The notes below the pieces were generated by a model that saw only the letters and a list, made by a program, of their open reading frames with translations, made no database searches and had not been told where the DNA came from. Positions 24,542-32,354 of a stretch of DNA of 64,000 nucleotides are shown here, in pieces (positions within the stretch are counted from its first letter, which is position 1; every line of letters starts with the position of its first letter). Both the position numbers and the translations under genes were made by a program. The stretch lies in assembly GCA_965276755.1 (NCBI GenBank), contig OZ255625.1, positions 2,790,001 through 2,854,000 on the forward strand, read 5' to 3'. The stretch comes from CAJCIS01 sp965276755. GTDB lineage: Bacteria; Pseudomonadota; Alphaproteobacteria; Acetobacterales; Acetobacteraceae.

Positions 24542-26212
24542 ATGTCTGACCCCCTGCCACACCCCGCCCTTGCGCAGGCGCTAGCCGAACGGGGCTACAC
24601 CGATCTCACCCCCGTCCAGCTCGCCTCCATCGCGGCGGGCACAGAGGCGCGCGACCTGCTGGTTTCGGCCCAAACCGGATCGGGCAAGACCGTCGCCTAC
24701 GGCCTGGCTTTCGCCGCGACGTTGCTAGGGGGCGAGACGCGTTTTCCGCCCGCCGCCAATCCAATGGCGCTGATCGTTGCGCCGACGCGCGAGCTGGCGA
24801 TGCAGGTGCACCGCGAACTCTCATGGTTATATGCCAACACTGGCGCGCGCATCCTGTCTTGCATCGGAGGCATGGACGCGCAACGCGAGGGCCGCGCGCT
24901 GGAGGCGGGCGCGCACATCGTCGTCGGCACGCCGGGGCGTCTGTGCGACCATCTGGCGCGCGGGCGATTGCGCCTGGGCGAATTGCGCGTGGCCGTGCTC
25001 GATGAGGCCGACGAGATGCTCGATCTCGGGTTTCGCGACGAACTCGATCGCCTGATTGCTGCGACACCCGCGTGGCGGCGGACGCTGCTGTTTTCGGCGA
25101 CCATTGCGCGCGAAATCACGGCGATGGCGCGCGAGTTTCAGAACGATGCGCTGCGCATCGACACGCTGGTGCGCAACCAGCCGCATGCCGACATCGAATA
25201 TCGCGCCGTGCAGGTGGCGCAACAGGATGTGGAACACGCCGTGGTCAACGTGCTGCGCTATTTCGAGGCGCCGACCGCACTGGTGTTTTGCGCCACGCGC
25301 GACAACGTGCGCCATTTGCATGCAAGCCTGCTGGAACGCGGATTTACCAGCGTAGCGTTATCCGGCGAGCTGACGCAGAACGAGCGCACGCGCGCGTTGC
25401 AGGCTATGCGTGACGGCCAGGCGCGCGTTTGCGTGGCAACCGATGTTGCCGCACGTGGCTTGGATCTTCCCGATCTCGTTCTTGTCGTGCATGCCGATCT
25501 GCCGAGCGATCGCGCCAACCTTCTGCATCGCAGCGGCCGCACCGGGCGCGCGGGGCGCAAGGGGACGTGCGTGCTGATCGTGCCGACGCCGCGGCTGCGC
25601 CGGGCGCAGGCGCTGTTCGCGCAGGCGGGCGTTGACGCGCAATGGAGCGACGCGCCGACACCCGAGCTCGTGCGCACGCGAGACGGCGCGCGCCTGATGG
25701 AGGATGGCGCGCTCACCGAGGAACTGGCGCCCGAGGACATGGTGCTGGCGCGCGCGCTGCTGGAAGGCCGCACGGCCGAGGAAGTGGCGGGCGCTTTGGT
25801 GCGTCTGTATCGCTCGCGCCTGCCGGCGCCCGAGGAGCTGGCTGATCCCAAGGCGATGCCGGAGCGCCGCAAGCCGCGCGCCGCCGCGCCGCGTGAGGCG
25901 CGCTTGCCCGGCGCGGGCGGCGCCAAGTCGCGGCCGAGTGGGGCGATGCGCTGGTTCAGCCTCAATGTCGGGCGCGACCAGAAAGCGGACCCGAAATGGC
26001 TGATCCCGGTGATCTGCCGGCTTGGCGGGGTCAGCAAGCGGGAGATTGGGGCGATACGCATTCTGCCGACGGAGACGCGGTTCGAGGTTGCGCAGGATTA
26101 TGCTGATCGCTTTGCGAGTTTGCCGGGCGATGTGGATCCCCGGATTACGCCGGCGGATGCGGCGGGGGCGGAGCGGCGGTATGCGGGGCCTCGGCACGGC
26201 AGGAAGAAGTAA
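24542..26212 (+). CDS. DEAD-box RNA helicase with DbpA-type RNA-binding domain
   Basis: This 556-residue ATP-dependent RNA helicase has the Q-motif LTPVQLASIAAGTEARDLL, motif I AQTGSGKTVAYG, motif Ia APTRELAMQ, motif II VLDEADEMLD, motif III LLFSATI, and motif VI HRSGRTGRAGRKG. The C-terminal domain has the DbpA RNA-recognition fold (RWFSLNVGRDQKADPKWLIPVICRLGGVSKREIGAI), which in relatives binds 23S rRNA or structured RNA. It is therefore a DbpA/DeaD-type enzyme in ribosome assembly or RNA turnover. The start ATG follows a family B repeat. It is monocistronic, followed by a family A repeat. Confidence 0.93.
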   Translation: MSDPLPHPALAQALAERGYTDLTPVQLASIAAGTEARDLLVSAQTGSGKTVAYGLAFAATLLGGETRFPPAANPMALIVAPTRELAMQVHRELSWLYANTGARILSCIGGMDAQREGRALEAGAHIVVGTPGRLCDHLARGRLRLGELRVAVLDEADEMLDLGFRDELDRLIAATPAWRRTLLFSATIAREITAMAREFQNDALRIDTLVRNQPHADIEYRAVQVAQQDVEHAVVNVLRYFEAPTALVFCATRDNVRHLHASLLERGFTSVALSGELTQNERTRALQAMRDGQARVCVATDVAARGLDLPDLVLVVHADLPSDRANLLHRSGRTGRAGRKGTCVLIVPTPRLRRAQALFAQAGVDAQWSDAPTPELVRTRDGARLMEDGALTEELAPEDMVLARALLEGRTAEEVAGALVRLYRSRLPAPEELADPKAMPERRKPRAAAPREARLPGAGGAKSRPSGAMRWFSLNVGRDQKADPKWLIPVICRLGGVSKREIGAIRILPTETRFEVAQDYADRFASLPGDVDPRITPADAAGAERRYAGPRHGRKK

Positions 26213-26217
26213 AAGAC

Positions 26218-26315
26218 TGGGGAGATGTGCCATCCCCCCCAGACCCCCCGTCGATTTTTGGATCTCGTCTAAATGAATGACGGGGGGTTCGGGGGGGCAG
26301 GCACTGCTCCCCCAA
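26218..26315. repeat. Family A palindromic repeat, full copy with altered right tip
   Basis: The left arm is standard (GGGGAGATGTGCCATCCCC). The right arm carries GGCAGGCACTGCTCCCCC in place of GATGGCACATCTCCCCC, the same variant tip seen in the relic at 16354. It follows the helicase stop. Confidence 0.85.
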
Positions 26316-26364
26316 CCTTCTCGCCTGGAGCATGTGTCGGCGCAAAGCGTTGCTGAAAAGCAGA

Positions 26365-26613
26365 TTACCCTGTGACGCGAAATTCAGGCCTCAGGCGAGC
26401 CACGAGTTCAAGATCCTCGTCCGGCTTGTCCAGTCGCAAATCGCCGAAGTCGGTGCTGACGATGAGGCCATTACGTAGATAGCTCCAGTCTTCCTTGTTA
26501 TACCCATATGCAAACTTGCCCTCATCTATAATGCCGACGAGAACGCCACTGCGATCTCCCCCTAAATGCACCTTGTCTCCGATCTCGATGGCATCGCCGT
26601 TTGGATAGATCAT
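26365..26613 (-). CDS. Small conserved hypothetical protein, SH3-like beta fold
   Basis: This 82-residue acidic protein starts MIYPNGDAIEIGDKVHLGG and continues with beta strands GVLVGIIDEGKFAYGYN, then WSYLRNGLIV and a C-terminal DEDLELVARLRPE. The pattern (opening D/G turn, GDKVxLG, WxYLxxG, LExIxR) resembles a widespread family of small proteins often found near polymorphic toxins, possibly immunity-like; this is from memory and not proven. AGAGG five bases before the ATG supports the start. The upstream region was hit by the IS256 element at 26669, so the promoter or an upstream gene may be disrupted. Confidence 0.65.
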   Translation of the reverse strand: MIYPNGDAIEIGDKVHLGGDRSGVLVGIIDEGKFAYGYNKEDWSYLRNGLIVSTDFGDLRLDKPDEDLELVARLRPEFRVTG

Positions 26614-26659
26614 ATGAACCTCTCAGGCTTCGATAATGCTCCAGGTATGGGTGAGGATG

Positions 26660-26668
26660 TTACCCGAT
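26660..26668. repeat. Left 9-bp target-site duplication of the IS
   Basis: TTACCCGAT occurs here and again at 28073-28081, in direct orientation and immediately outside the IS ends. Confidence 0.85.
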
Positions 26669-26696
26669 GTTAGTGCACCATCGTTTCTGTAAATTG

Positions 26697-26790
26697 CTTG
26701 GCCGGCTCGGTTTGCCGGGGCCGTCCGAAGCAACGAGGGCGCTTGCGCCCGAAGTGCGCAGGACGGCCCCGGCAAACCGAGCCGGCCAAG
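26697..26790. repeat. Perfect 30-bp inverted repeat inside the IS
   Basis: The left arm 26697-26726 (CTTGGCCGGCTCGGTTTGCC...) and right arm 26761-26790 are exact reverse complements. The 34-nt loop contains a second small hairpin GGGCGC-TT-GCGCCC. It ends 58 bp before the transposase ATG and would form a very stable mRNA structure in its leader, or it may be a separate palindromic element that entered the IS. Confidence 0.9.
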
Positions 26791-26848
26791 ACCTATCGGG
26801 AGGTGATTGCTTCGGCCCATCCTATCACCCAGCGACGGAGCTTGTATC

Positions 26849-28015
26849 ATGGCACAACGCGTAGAACATCATCCCCTGGAGGCCGCCTTCTCGGCCCTGC
26901 TCGACAACGGACTGGACGGCGCCGGCGAGGCGCTGCGCATCCTGGTCAATGAAGCCAGCAAAATCGAACGCGCGCAATTCCTCAATGCCAAACCTCATGA
27001 ACGCACCCCGGTTCGTGCCGATTACGCCAATGGTTTCAAACCAAAAACCGTCATGACCCGGGTGGGCGAGCAAACGTTCGACGTGCCGCAGGTGCGCGGC
27101 GGCGGATTTTACCCAAGCGCCCTCGACAAGGGCACCCGCACCGAGCGCGCGCTCAACCTCGCATTGGCCGAAATGTATGTGCAAGGCGTATCAACCCGCA
27201 AGGTGATCACCGTGCTGCAGGCCTTGCTCGGGCCGGACATCGCTATTTCCTCAACCCAGGTCAGCCGCGCCACCGAGCAGCTCGACGAGGGGCTTGCCGC
27301 CTGGCGCGAGCGACCGCTCGGCGATACCCCGTATCTCTTGCTCGATGCCCGCTATGAACGCATCCGCGAAGAAGGCCGCCTGCTCGATTGCGCCGTGCTT
27401 GTCGCAATCGGCGTGACGGCCGACGGCAAACGGCGCGTGCTCGGCGTATCGGTCGCATTTTCCGAGGCCGAACAGCATTGGCGGGAATTTCTCGATAGCC
27501 TCATTGCGCGCGGGTTGCGCGGGGTAAAGTTCATCGTGTCGGACGATCATGCAGGCTTGAAGGCCGCGCGCCGCGCCACCCTGCCAAGTGTGCCATGGCA
27601 GCGCTGCCAATTCCATTTGCAGCAGAATGCCCAGGCCTACGTCACAAAGCTGGATCAGCGCAAGCCGGTCGCAGGGCGGATACGCGCGATCTTCAATGCG
27701 CCCGACAAGGCAGAAGCCGAACGGCTGCTGCGCCAGGCGATCGAACTCTGGGCGACGGACGCGCCGAAACTTGCCACATGGGCCGAACAGAACCTTCCCA
27801 TGGGCTTTGCCGTGTTCGACCTCCCGCAAGCCCACCGCATAAGATTGCGCACGACCAACGGCCTCGAACGCATCAACCGCGAACTCAAACGCCGCACACG
27901 GGTTGCCTCCATCTTCCCCAACGCCGCATCCTGCCTGCGCCTCGTCTCCGCCCTGCTGGCAGAATGCGACGAGGAGTGGATGAACGGCAAAATCTACCTC
28001 ACACTAGACACATAG
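26849..28015 (+). CDS. IS256-family (mutator type) transposase
   Basis: This is a 388-residue DDE transposase. It shows the mutator signature: the first catalytic D in LLLDARYERIREEG near residue 165, then KFIVSDDHAGLKAA near 230 with the second, and the C-terminal glutamate in RLRTTNGLERINRELKRRTRVASIFPN near 345. CQFHLQQNA is the conserved C/H motif of the family. GGAG eight bases before ATG at 26849 supports the start; a frame extension to 26807 lacks a ribosome site. The length is typical (about 390-400) and no disruption is seen, so the enzyme is likely active. Confidence 0.96.
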   Translation: MAQRVEHHPLEAAFSALLDNGLDGAGEALRILVNEASKIERAQFLNAKPHERTPVRADYANGFKPKTVMTRVGEQTFDVPQVRGGGFYPSALDKGTRTERALNLALAEMYVQGVSTRKVITVLQALLGPDIAISSTQVSRATEQLDEGLAAWRERPLGDTPYLLLDARYERIREEGRLLDCAVLVAIGVTADGKRRVLGVSVAFSEAEQHWREFLDSLIARGLRGVKFIVSDDHAGLKAARRATLPSVPWQRCQFHLQQNAQAYVTKLDQRKPVAGRIRAIFNAPDKAEAERLLRQAIELWATDAPKLATWAEQNLPMGFAVFDLPQAHRIRLRTTNGLERINRELKRRTRVASIFPNAASCLRLVSALLAECDEEWMNGKIYLTLDT

Positions 28016-28072
28016 AAGCGTAGCCGGAATGAACCACCTCACGAGAATTTACAGAAAAAAGGTTGCACTGCC

Positions 28073-28081
28073 TTACCCGAT
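28073..28081. repeat. Right 9-bp target-site duplication of the IS
   Basis: TTACCCGAT, identical to 26660-26668. Confidence 0.85.
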
Positions 28082-28369
28082 TGCCGTTCCAGAAGCACTT
28101 ACCATCAGGCCTCATGTGGGCTTGAACATAGTGGTAGTGGCTACCTGGAAATGGGTGATGAGCCGACTGGGCGGCACTCGGTCAAACCGCAGGAGTGCGT
28201 ATGTTCCTTGCTGGATGAGCAGGCCACCTGCGGTGAGGCAGGTCAACTTGGTGCTCCGCGTGCAGTTTGGCCGCAACGCATATCACAGCACAGCTTTGAG
28301 CAGAAAATTTGATGGGGCGAAGTGTGGCCCCCGCCAACATCTTATAAGACCCGGCCTTCAATCCCTCTG
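28082..28369. other. Region right of the IS without a convincing gene
   Basis: Both strands have open frames but none looks like a known protein. The best candidate is on the minus strand, a stretch of about 50 codons ending near 28115 with the run ALLRFDRVPPSRLITHFQVATTT, possibly a gene fragment. A plus-strand frame over 28029-28373 crosses the IS end, so it cannot be an original gene. Confidence 0.3.
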
Positions 28370-29704
28370 CTAAACAGATGACGGGGGGTTTGGGGGGGAT
28401 GGCACATCCCCCCCAACCTTGCCTTGCCTTGCCTTTCCGCGCTTCCTGACCGGCGCGGCCGCAACGCCGCCGCGCCCATAACCCCGATCGCGCCCGAGCT
28501 CGAGGTAGTGCTGATCGACGTCCCAGCACTCGCCCTGCGCGATTTCGATCGCAGCAATCGGGTAGGCGCGGCAATACCACGCGCGGTCGAGCGCAAAGGC
28601 GGCGCGGCCTTCATCGAAGCCCGTGACTTCGAAATGGTGGCGGCCGCTAGGGATGTGGCCCGCGGCCACGGCGGCGGCGATGTCCGGGTGGACGGTCAGG
28701 TAGAAGGCTTCGTCGAAGGCGGCGAGGTAGGCCTCCTTGCAGCGCGGCGGCGGGGTGCGGGCGAGCAATGCGCTCAGGCGTTCGGCCGGCATGTAGCGCC
28801 AAAGTCCGCGCAATGCCGCGTGGGTGGCCGACGCCTCGGCGACGCCGCAGCCATAGGCGACGGGGAATTGGTAGAAGCGGTAGCGCGGATCGTCCAGCGG
28901 CAGCAGGTTCACGCCGCGGTTCTGGGCGGGGTTGAGCAGGCCGAGCACGGGCAGGAAGATGCGGTCGGCCTCGCTGAGCCAGGCCGCGAGCCAACTGAAG
29001 GTGGAAATGGAGGGAACGATGAAGCGCGCCGCGCGAATGCGAGCGAAGTCCATGGCCGCACCCAGGCTGGGCAGGAAGCGGGCACCGGGAAAGCGGGTGC
29101 GCAGGGTGCGCGAATAGGGCGTATCCTCGAGTTGGCCCATGAAGACCGGCACCAGGCCGGTTTCGGCCAAAAGCGCTTCGTAGAAATCGGGCGGAATCAG
29201 CACGTAATCCGGGTGGTGTCCGTCCAGGATGTCACCCTGGCGGATGTTGATCAGCAACTCCCCGGGGCCCGAGGTTTGCGGCGGGGGCGAGATCTGGGGG
29301 AAGGTCTGCGCGTAGCATTGCGGCGGTAGGAAGTTCTCCATCCTTTGGCCATACGTTCGGATGTCGACACGTTGCAGCCGGCCGGCGGCGAGCGCATTGG
29401 CCAGGCGATCGAGCTGGACTGCGTGGGAGGTCACGATCTCCGTGGCGGGATAGTCCCCTCCGATGGCGGGGTGGTGAACGCCGAAGGGGGGCAGGTTGAC
29501 GTTGGAGAAGCGAACCGTGCCGATGCGCGCGGCTAGGGCTTGGGCGGTGGCGAACTGGATCATCTGGTTGCCCAGATTGCCCATCGTGCTGATGTGGATG
29601 ATAGGGGCGGGGCGCGCGGGTCGGATGACGGGCGGCGAGAAGGCCATGGCTGGCGGTGCCATGGCAGGTGGTGGTACGGGACGGTTTTCCAGGATCGCGT
29701 CCAT
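28370..29704 (-). CDS. GT11-like fucosyltransferase-type protein with C-terminal accessory module
   Basis: The protein has 444 residues. After a proline-rich N-terminus, residues 36-60 read IHISTMGNLGNQMIQFATAQ, the GxGNQxxQxA signature of alpha-1,2-fucosyltransferase-like GT11 enzymes. Further matches are LLINIRQGDILDG (position of the HxRxGDY nucleotide loop) and VPSISTFSWLAAWLS (position of TFSWWAAWL). A separate C-terminal part from about residue 325 carries FDEAFYLTVHPDIAAAVAAG and SGRHHFEVTGFDEGRAAF, a module I associate with surface glycan proteins of Rhodospirillales. The last 15 or so residues (GGDVPSPPNPPSSV) are encoded by a family A half-site. Substrate specificity is not known. 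It is divergent from the next glycosyltransferase. Confidence 0.75.
   Translation of the reverse strand: MDAILENRPVPPPAMAPPAMAFSPPVIRPARPAPIIHISTMGNLGNQMIQFATAQALAARIGTVRFSNVNLPPFGVHHPAIGGDYPATEIVTSHAVQLDRLANALAAGRLQRVDIRTYGQRMENFLPPQCYAQTFPQISPPPQTSGPGELLINIRQGDILDGHHPDYVLIPPDFYEALLAETGLVPVFMGQLEDTPYSRTLRTRFPGARFLPSLGAAMDFARIRAARFIVPSISTFSWLAAWLSEADRIFLPVLGLLNPAQNRGVNLLPLDDPRYRFYQFPVAYGCGVAEASATHAALRGLWRYMPAERLSALLARTPPPRCKEAYLAAFDEAFYLTVHPDIAAAVAAGHIPSGRHHFEVTGFDEGRAAFALDRAWYCRAYPIAAIEIAQGECWDVDQHYLELGRDRGYGRGGVAAAPVRKRGKARQGKVGGDVPSPPNPPSSV
28379..28416. repeat. Family A half-site
   Basis: A single arm, TGACGGGGGGTTTGGGGGGG followed by ATGGCACATCCCCCCC. It encodes the C-terminus of the adjacent minus-strand glycosyltransferase, whose stop lies nine bases further on. 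Confidence 0.85.
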
Positions 29705-29779
29705 GCGGTGCCTCCAGCTTGCCTCGGACGCGCACCCTAGATTGCGTATCGTTTAAGCAACGTTAACCGGAGGCACGGC

Positions 29780-30619
29780 GTGAAATCGGCGATTTGCATG
29801 ATCGTGCGCGACGAAGCGCGGGATATCCTGGAGTGGATCGCCTTTCACGCGCTGGCGGGCTTTAATACCCAGATCATTTTCGATAATGGCAGCACGGACG
29901 GCACCGCCGAGCTAATACAGGGCGCGCGGCGTCATTACGATATCCGCTTCCATGAGTGGGACAACCGCACGGCCGATAGCCAGGTCCTGGCCTACAAGGC
30001 GGCCTGCGAGGCCTACAAGCTGGAATTCGACTGGATTGCGTTCCTCGATTCCGACGAGTTCCTGGTGACTGCGGACGGGTCGCTGGTGAACGATTTTCTT
30101 GCCCGTTTCGATACGTGGTCCGCCATAGCGCTCAATTGGGCGATCTACGGATCAAGCGGGCATGACGAGGCGCCCGATGGGCTGGTGGTGGGTGCCTACA
30201 CGCGCCGCGCGTCGCCTGATTTCTTTCCGACGCACCATGTCAAGTCGATCATCCGGCCCGGGTTTGCGCGCGGCTGCCCCAATCCGCACTATTTCGACAT
30301 GCTCGAATTTACCGACGGGCATTATTGCGATGCGCGCGGTCAGTACATGCTGTGGACGCGCGCGCCCGAAGCGCCAGGCGGCGTGCTGCGGGGCGTGGGT
30401 CGTGCGGCGCCGGATTACTCGTTGTGCCGGATCAACCATTACTTCACGCGGTCCCGCGCGCATTGGCGGGCCAAGCTGAGGCGGGGCTATCCGTCCGATT
30501 TTGTCGTGCGGAAGGAAGCGGAATTTGCCGCGTATGATCGCAACGAGGTCGAGGATGCCATTGCCATGCGCGGTCTGGACGAGTTGGAGCAGGCGGTGAT
30601 GCGCTTGCGGACGGTGTAG
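29780..30619 (+). CDS. GT2/GT92-like glycosyltransferase
   Basis: This 279-residue protein starts at GTG 29780 with MKSAICMIVRDEARDILEWIAFH, the hallmark of the GT2_4/GT92-type group that acts as 'nucleotide-sugar binding, inverting' transferases. FDNGSTDGTAELI follows, then FDWIAFLDSDEFLV with the DSD metal-binding motif. GHYCDARGQYML and the C-terminal INHYFTRSRAHWRAKLRRGYP are typical late motifs, with HY as likely acceptor-site residues. No membrane helix is seen, so it is cytoplasmic. It is divergent from the GT11-like gene with 75 bp between; the two may act on the same glycan. Confidence 0.85.
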   Translation: MKSAICMIVRDEARDILEWIAFHALAGFNTQIIFDNGSTDGTAELIQGARRHYDIRFHEWDNRTADSQVLAYKAACEAYKLEFDWIAFLDSDEFLVTADGSLVNDFLARFDTWSAIALNWAIYGSSGHDEAPDGLVVGAYTRRASPDFFPTHHVKSIIRPGFARGCPNPHYFDMLEFTDGHYCDARGQYMLWTRAPEAPGGVLRGVGRAAPDYSLCRINHYFTRSRAHWRAKLRRGYPSDFVVRKEAEFAAYDRNEVEDAIAMRGLDELEQAVMRLRTV

Positions 30620-30624
30620 AAAAC

Positions 30625-30693
30625 TTGGGGGAGATGTGCCATCCCCCCCAGACCCCCCGTCATTATTTAAGACTAGGCCCAATAATCGACGGG
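30625..30693. repeat. Family A repeat, truncated copy
   Basis: Left arm and spacer are complete (TTGGGGGAGATGTGCCATCC through CGTCATTATTTAAGACTAGG), but the right arm stops after CGACGGG. Truncation is at the edge of the PEP-CTERM gene, four bases before its stop codon. Confidence 0.85.
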
Positions 30694-30696
30694 CTT

Positions 30697-31293
30697 TTAC
30701 GTCTTCCGCCGCACCATCGTCAGGCCAATCAACCCCGCACAAAGGAGCGCCATCGACGCCGGCTCGGCCACATCGGACTGCGAAGGACGCACGATGATAT
30801 CATCAAGCGAGGTATCGGTCGTGGCAGCAAACGTGACCGATGACAGATCGGTCCAATCGAGCGTCTCGAGCGTGGCGGTGGTGAGGCCCATGAAGGTCTT
30901 GGTTTCTGTCATTCCAGTGCCGTCCAGGTAGCCGGTGATGGTGACATCGGTCATCAGGCTGCCGATATTCGATGGGCCCATCAGAAGCCGCACAAGGTCG
31001 AATGGCCCCGCGCCAAGCGCGGTCAATGTGATCGTCTCGCTCGCCGCGAAACCGAGCACGGCGGTGGGATCGCCGATCATGTTGTAGCCGCTGGTGGGGG
31101 AGAAAACCGCCGCCTCGCCCAGTACGTCCGAGAACAGGTAGCCGTCCCGCTGGAGGGGGTCGGTCGGGCTGATGTTGCGCAGGCCGCCGTCCGGCGCGAT
31201 CCCCTCGAACGTTATCGTGTTTGCCAGCACCGGAGAAGCTGCCAGGACGAGGGCGAGGGCAATGCCTGCTGCGTGCATTATGCTTGAGGTCAC
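30697..31293 (-). CDS. PEP-CTERM-type exported protein
   Basis: The 198-residue protein starts at GTG 31293, chosen because AAGGAA lies seven bases upstream. It has an N-terminal signal peptide (AAGIALALVLAASPVLA). The body is beta-rich (ITFEGIAPDGG, TDVTITGYLDG, DTSLDDIIVRPSQ). The C-terminus is a sorting signal: VAEPASMALLCAGLIGLTMVRRKT, with the EP pair, a membrane helix and a basic tail, as recognised by exosortase A. The usual motif is VPEP; here it is VAEP. Proteins of this kind are cleaved and attached or released at the surface. It is the only PEP-CTERM-like tail found in the window and is 24 kb from the EPS locus. Confidence 0.85.
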   Translation of the reverse strand: MTSSIMHAAGIALALVLAASPVLANTITFEGIAPDGGLRNISPTDPLQRDGYLFSDVLGEAAVFSPTSGYNMIGDPTAVLGFAASETITLTALGAGPFDLVRLLMGPSNIGSLMTDVTITGYLDGTGMTETKTFMGLTTATLETLDWTDLSSVTFAATTDTSLDDIIVRPSQSDVAEPASMALLCAGLIGLTMVRRKT

Positions 31294-31405
31294 GAGGTAT
31301 TCCTTTCCGAAGCGGCGCTGGGCACCGCGGCGGACAATTCGCACCCCGACAATGAAGCAATGGTTTACGATACGCAGAGTCTGGCCCAACCGGAGTACTA
31401 TTTTC

Positions 31406-32302
31406 GTGCGCTTCGAAGGCGTTTGCGCTTTTGTGTTAACACCTGCCGATGCGAACGGGCGCATCGATGCGCCCGGCGTGCGCCGTGTGGTCGGGCGCGC
31501 GGTGGCCGGTGGGGTGAATTCGATCGGGCTGCTCGGCAGCACCGGGTGCGCGGTCTATTTCTCGCGCGGCGAGCGGGCGCGCGCGGTCGAGGCCGCCGTC
31601 GCCGAAGCGGCGGGGCGGGTGCCCGTGCTGGTGGGCGTGGGCGCGCTGCGCACCGATGAGGCGGTGGGCCTGGCGCGCGACGCGGCGGCGTGCGGGGCGG
31701 GCGGCGTGCTGCTGCCGCCGGTCTCCTACACGCCGCTGACCGAAGACGAGGTGTACGCGCATTTCGCCGCGGTGGCCGGCGCGGCTTGCGTGCCTGTGTG
31801 CATCTACAACAATCCCGGCACGACGCATTTTTCCATCAGCCCGGCGCTGGTGGGGCGGCTGAGCGGCCTGGCCGGCGTTGCGGCGGTGAAGAACCCCGCG
31901 CCTGAATTGGCGGAAATGGCTGCCGCGCTGGTCGATCTGCGAGGGCGGGTGCCGGCGCGGTTCTCGGTGGGGATTGCCGTGGATGCGCGCGCGGGGGAGG
32001 CGCTGCTGGCCGGATTTGACGTCTGGTATAGCGTGCTGGCCGGGGTGCTGCCGGCGCCTTGCGTGGCGATGGCACGCGCCGCCCGGGCCGGCGATGCGGA
32101 TAGCATGCGGGCGTGGGATGCGCGCCTGGCGCCGGTCTGGGCACTATTTGCGGCGCATACGAGTTTGCGGGTGAGCTACGCGATGGCGCGGGTGCTTGGG
32201 CTTTGGCTTGGGGCGCCGCCTCGGCCGATTTTGCCGGTGGGCCTGGAGGTTGAACGCGAAGTGGAGGCGGTGTTGCGGCGCTTGGATTTCTCAGGAGGAT
32301 GA
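31406..32302 (+). CDS. DapA/NanA-family lyase (dihydrodipicolinate synthase family)
   Basis: This 298-residue TIM-barrel aldolase of class I starts FEGVCAFVLTPADANGRID. It has GSTGCAVYFSRGER in the place of GTTGE, the catalytic tyrosine in CVPVCIYNNPGTTHF, and the Schiff-base lysine in VAAVKNPAP near residue 160. The C-terminal helical bundle is present. The GTG at 31406 was picked because it gives the family N-terminus and has GGAG ten bases upstream; longer frames overlap the PEP-CTERM promoter region. Divergence from DapA at the GTT motif suggests a substrate other than aspartate semialdehyde, for example another 2-keto sugar acid. It is unlikely to be the main dapA. Confidence 0.82.
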   Translation: MRFEGVCAFVLTPADANGRIDAPGVRRVVGRAVAGGVNSIGLLGSTGCAVYFSRGERARAVEAAVAEAAGRVPVLVGVGALRTDEAVGLARDAAACGAGGVLLPPVSYTPLTEDEVYAHFAAVAGAACVPVCIYNNPGTTHFSISPALVGRLSGLAGVAAVKNPAPELAEMAAALVDLRGRVPARFSVGIAVDARAGEALLAGFDVWYSVLAGVLPAPCVAMARAARAGDADSMRAWDARLAPVWALFAAHTSLRVSYAMARVLGLWLGAPPRPILPVGLEVEREVEAVLRRLDFSGG

Positions 32303-32354
32303 GACACGCGCCCAACAACGCCGCCCCTGCGAGGCATTGCGCTATGGCGGGTCG

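Larger units (their letters stand above)
26669..28072. mobile_element. Complete IS256-family insertion sequence (1404 bp)
   Basis: The terminal inverted repeats are imperfect, about 27 bp: left GTTAGTGCACCATCGTTTCT from 26669, right (reverse complement) GGCAGTGCAACCTTTTTTCT ending at 28072; both continue into GTAAATT. Of the inner 24 positions, 20 match. A 9-bp direct repeat flanks the element, in line with the 8-9 bp made by IS256 members. One intact transposase fills most of it. An unusual 94-bp stem-loop lies between the left end and the transposase. The element appears intact and recently inserted because the duplication is perfect. Confidence 0.9.

Noticed and set aside
28029..28373. Plus-strand frame of 114 codons to the right of the transposase
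   Set aside because: It spans the IS terminal repeat and target duplication, so it cannot be an original gene, and the product resembles no protein.
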